DNA from: Pseudomonadota bacterium
GTDB lineage: Bacteria > Pseudomonadota > Alphaproteobacteria > Rhizobiales > Xanthobacteraceae
Assembly (NCBI GenBank): GCA_963205465.1
Contig: CAUJKG010000254.1
Location: 1-5,215, forward strand
DNA: 5,215 nucleotides
Reading direction: 5' to 3'
The position numbers were made by a program, and so were the translations under genes. Below the pieces are notes generated by a model, which worked only from the letters and a program-made list of their open reading frames with translations, was not told where the DNA came from and ran no database searches. This document shows, piece by piece, positions 5,098 through 5,215 of this stretch (positions are counted from its first letter, which is position 1; each line of letters begins with the position of its first letter).

Positions 5098-5215
5098 ATT
5101 GAAGTCGGCAAATCCCTAACCCGGGAAATCGTGGTCGACGACGCGCGGGCAATTTCCTTCATGGGCCCTGAACTCAGGGTCTATGGCACCCCCAGCGTCC
5201 TGGCGGACATCGAGT
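5098..5215 (+). CDS. FlK-type hotdog acyl-CoA thioesterase, N-terminal part
   Basis: The 39 visible codons end at the window edge and read IEVGKSLTREIVVDD, then ARAISFMGPELRVYGTPSVLADIE. This matches the opening of the fluoroacetyl-CoA-thioesterase-like hotdog family: a first strand after 'VG', then 'GPE..VY.TP.LV..(M)E'. In FlK the catalytic Thr42 and Glu50 are eight residues apart, and here T31 and E39 have the same spacing. The enzyme would hydrolyse an acyl-CoA to free acid and CoA in the cytoplasm, perhaps as a relief valve for a dead-end CoA ester of the dioxygenase pathway. The start is unusual: only ATT (5098) fits the AAAGGAG site, while GTG at 5131 would remove the first strand. The remaining sequence, including the catalytic His, is outside the window. 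Confidence 0.7.
   Translation, partial: MEVGKSLTREIVVDDARAISFMGPELRVYGTPSVLADIE

Noticed and set aside
4941..5162. 73-codon minus-strand frame in the divergent spacer
   Set aside because: It overlaps the start of the thioesterase gene, has no recognisable family and the composition of a chance frame.

Overview
The window looks like GC-rich chromosomal DNA of a proteobacterium, most likely an alphaproteobacterium of the Bradyrhizobium/Rhodopseudomonas/Xanthobacteraceae kind. That placement is inferred from base composition, the style of the Liv-type transporter and general protein flavour; no phylogenetic marker is present.

Layout. Almost everything lies on the minus strand, so transcription runs from right to left. 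From about 4755 down to 1 the order is: a DpgC-like cofactor-free dioxygenase of the enoyl-CoA hydratase superfamily (3388-4755); a spacer holding a second, broken copy of the 3' end of that same gene (3161-3226) and an intrinsic-terminator-like hairpin (3111-3154); a periplasmic solute-binding protein (1922-3088); two membrane permeases, LivH-type (993-1868) and LivM-type (46-996); and the first 16 codons of a LivG-type ATPase (1-49). The permease and ATPase genes overlap by 4 bp at GTGA and ATGA junctions, so they are surely cotranscribed. On the right, about 340 bp of non-coding DNA separates the dioxygenase from a divergent plus-strand gene starting near 5098, whose visible N-terminus looks like a FlK-type hotdog acyl-CoA thioesterase.

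How they may work together (inference). Liv/HAAT-type ABC transporters import branched-chain amino acids, but in soil alphaproteobacteria many carry aromatic or other carboxylic acids. DpgC oxidises an arylacetyl-CoA to an arylglyoxylate and releases CoA. A DpgC homologue with its own uptake system and a divergent acyl-CoA thioesterase suggests a catabolic locus for an arylacetic-type acid, rather than the glycopeptide-antibiotic setting in which DpgC is known. The divergent spacer has an AT-rich segment with a 7-bp dyad (TCATATA-N6-TATATGA) and two TTCAGTTCA direct repeats, a plausible operator for a regulator lying outside the window.

The most notable points are the dpgC-like gene in this context, its tandem 3' remnant with the better terminator, the operator-like repeats, and the lack of an ATG, GTG or TTG at the expected thioesterase start.
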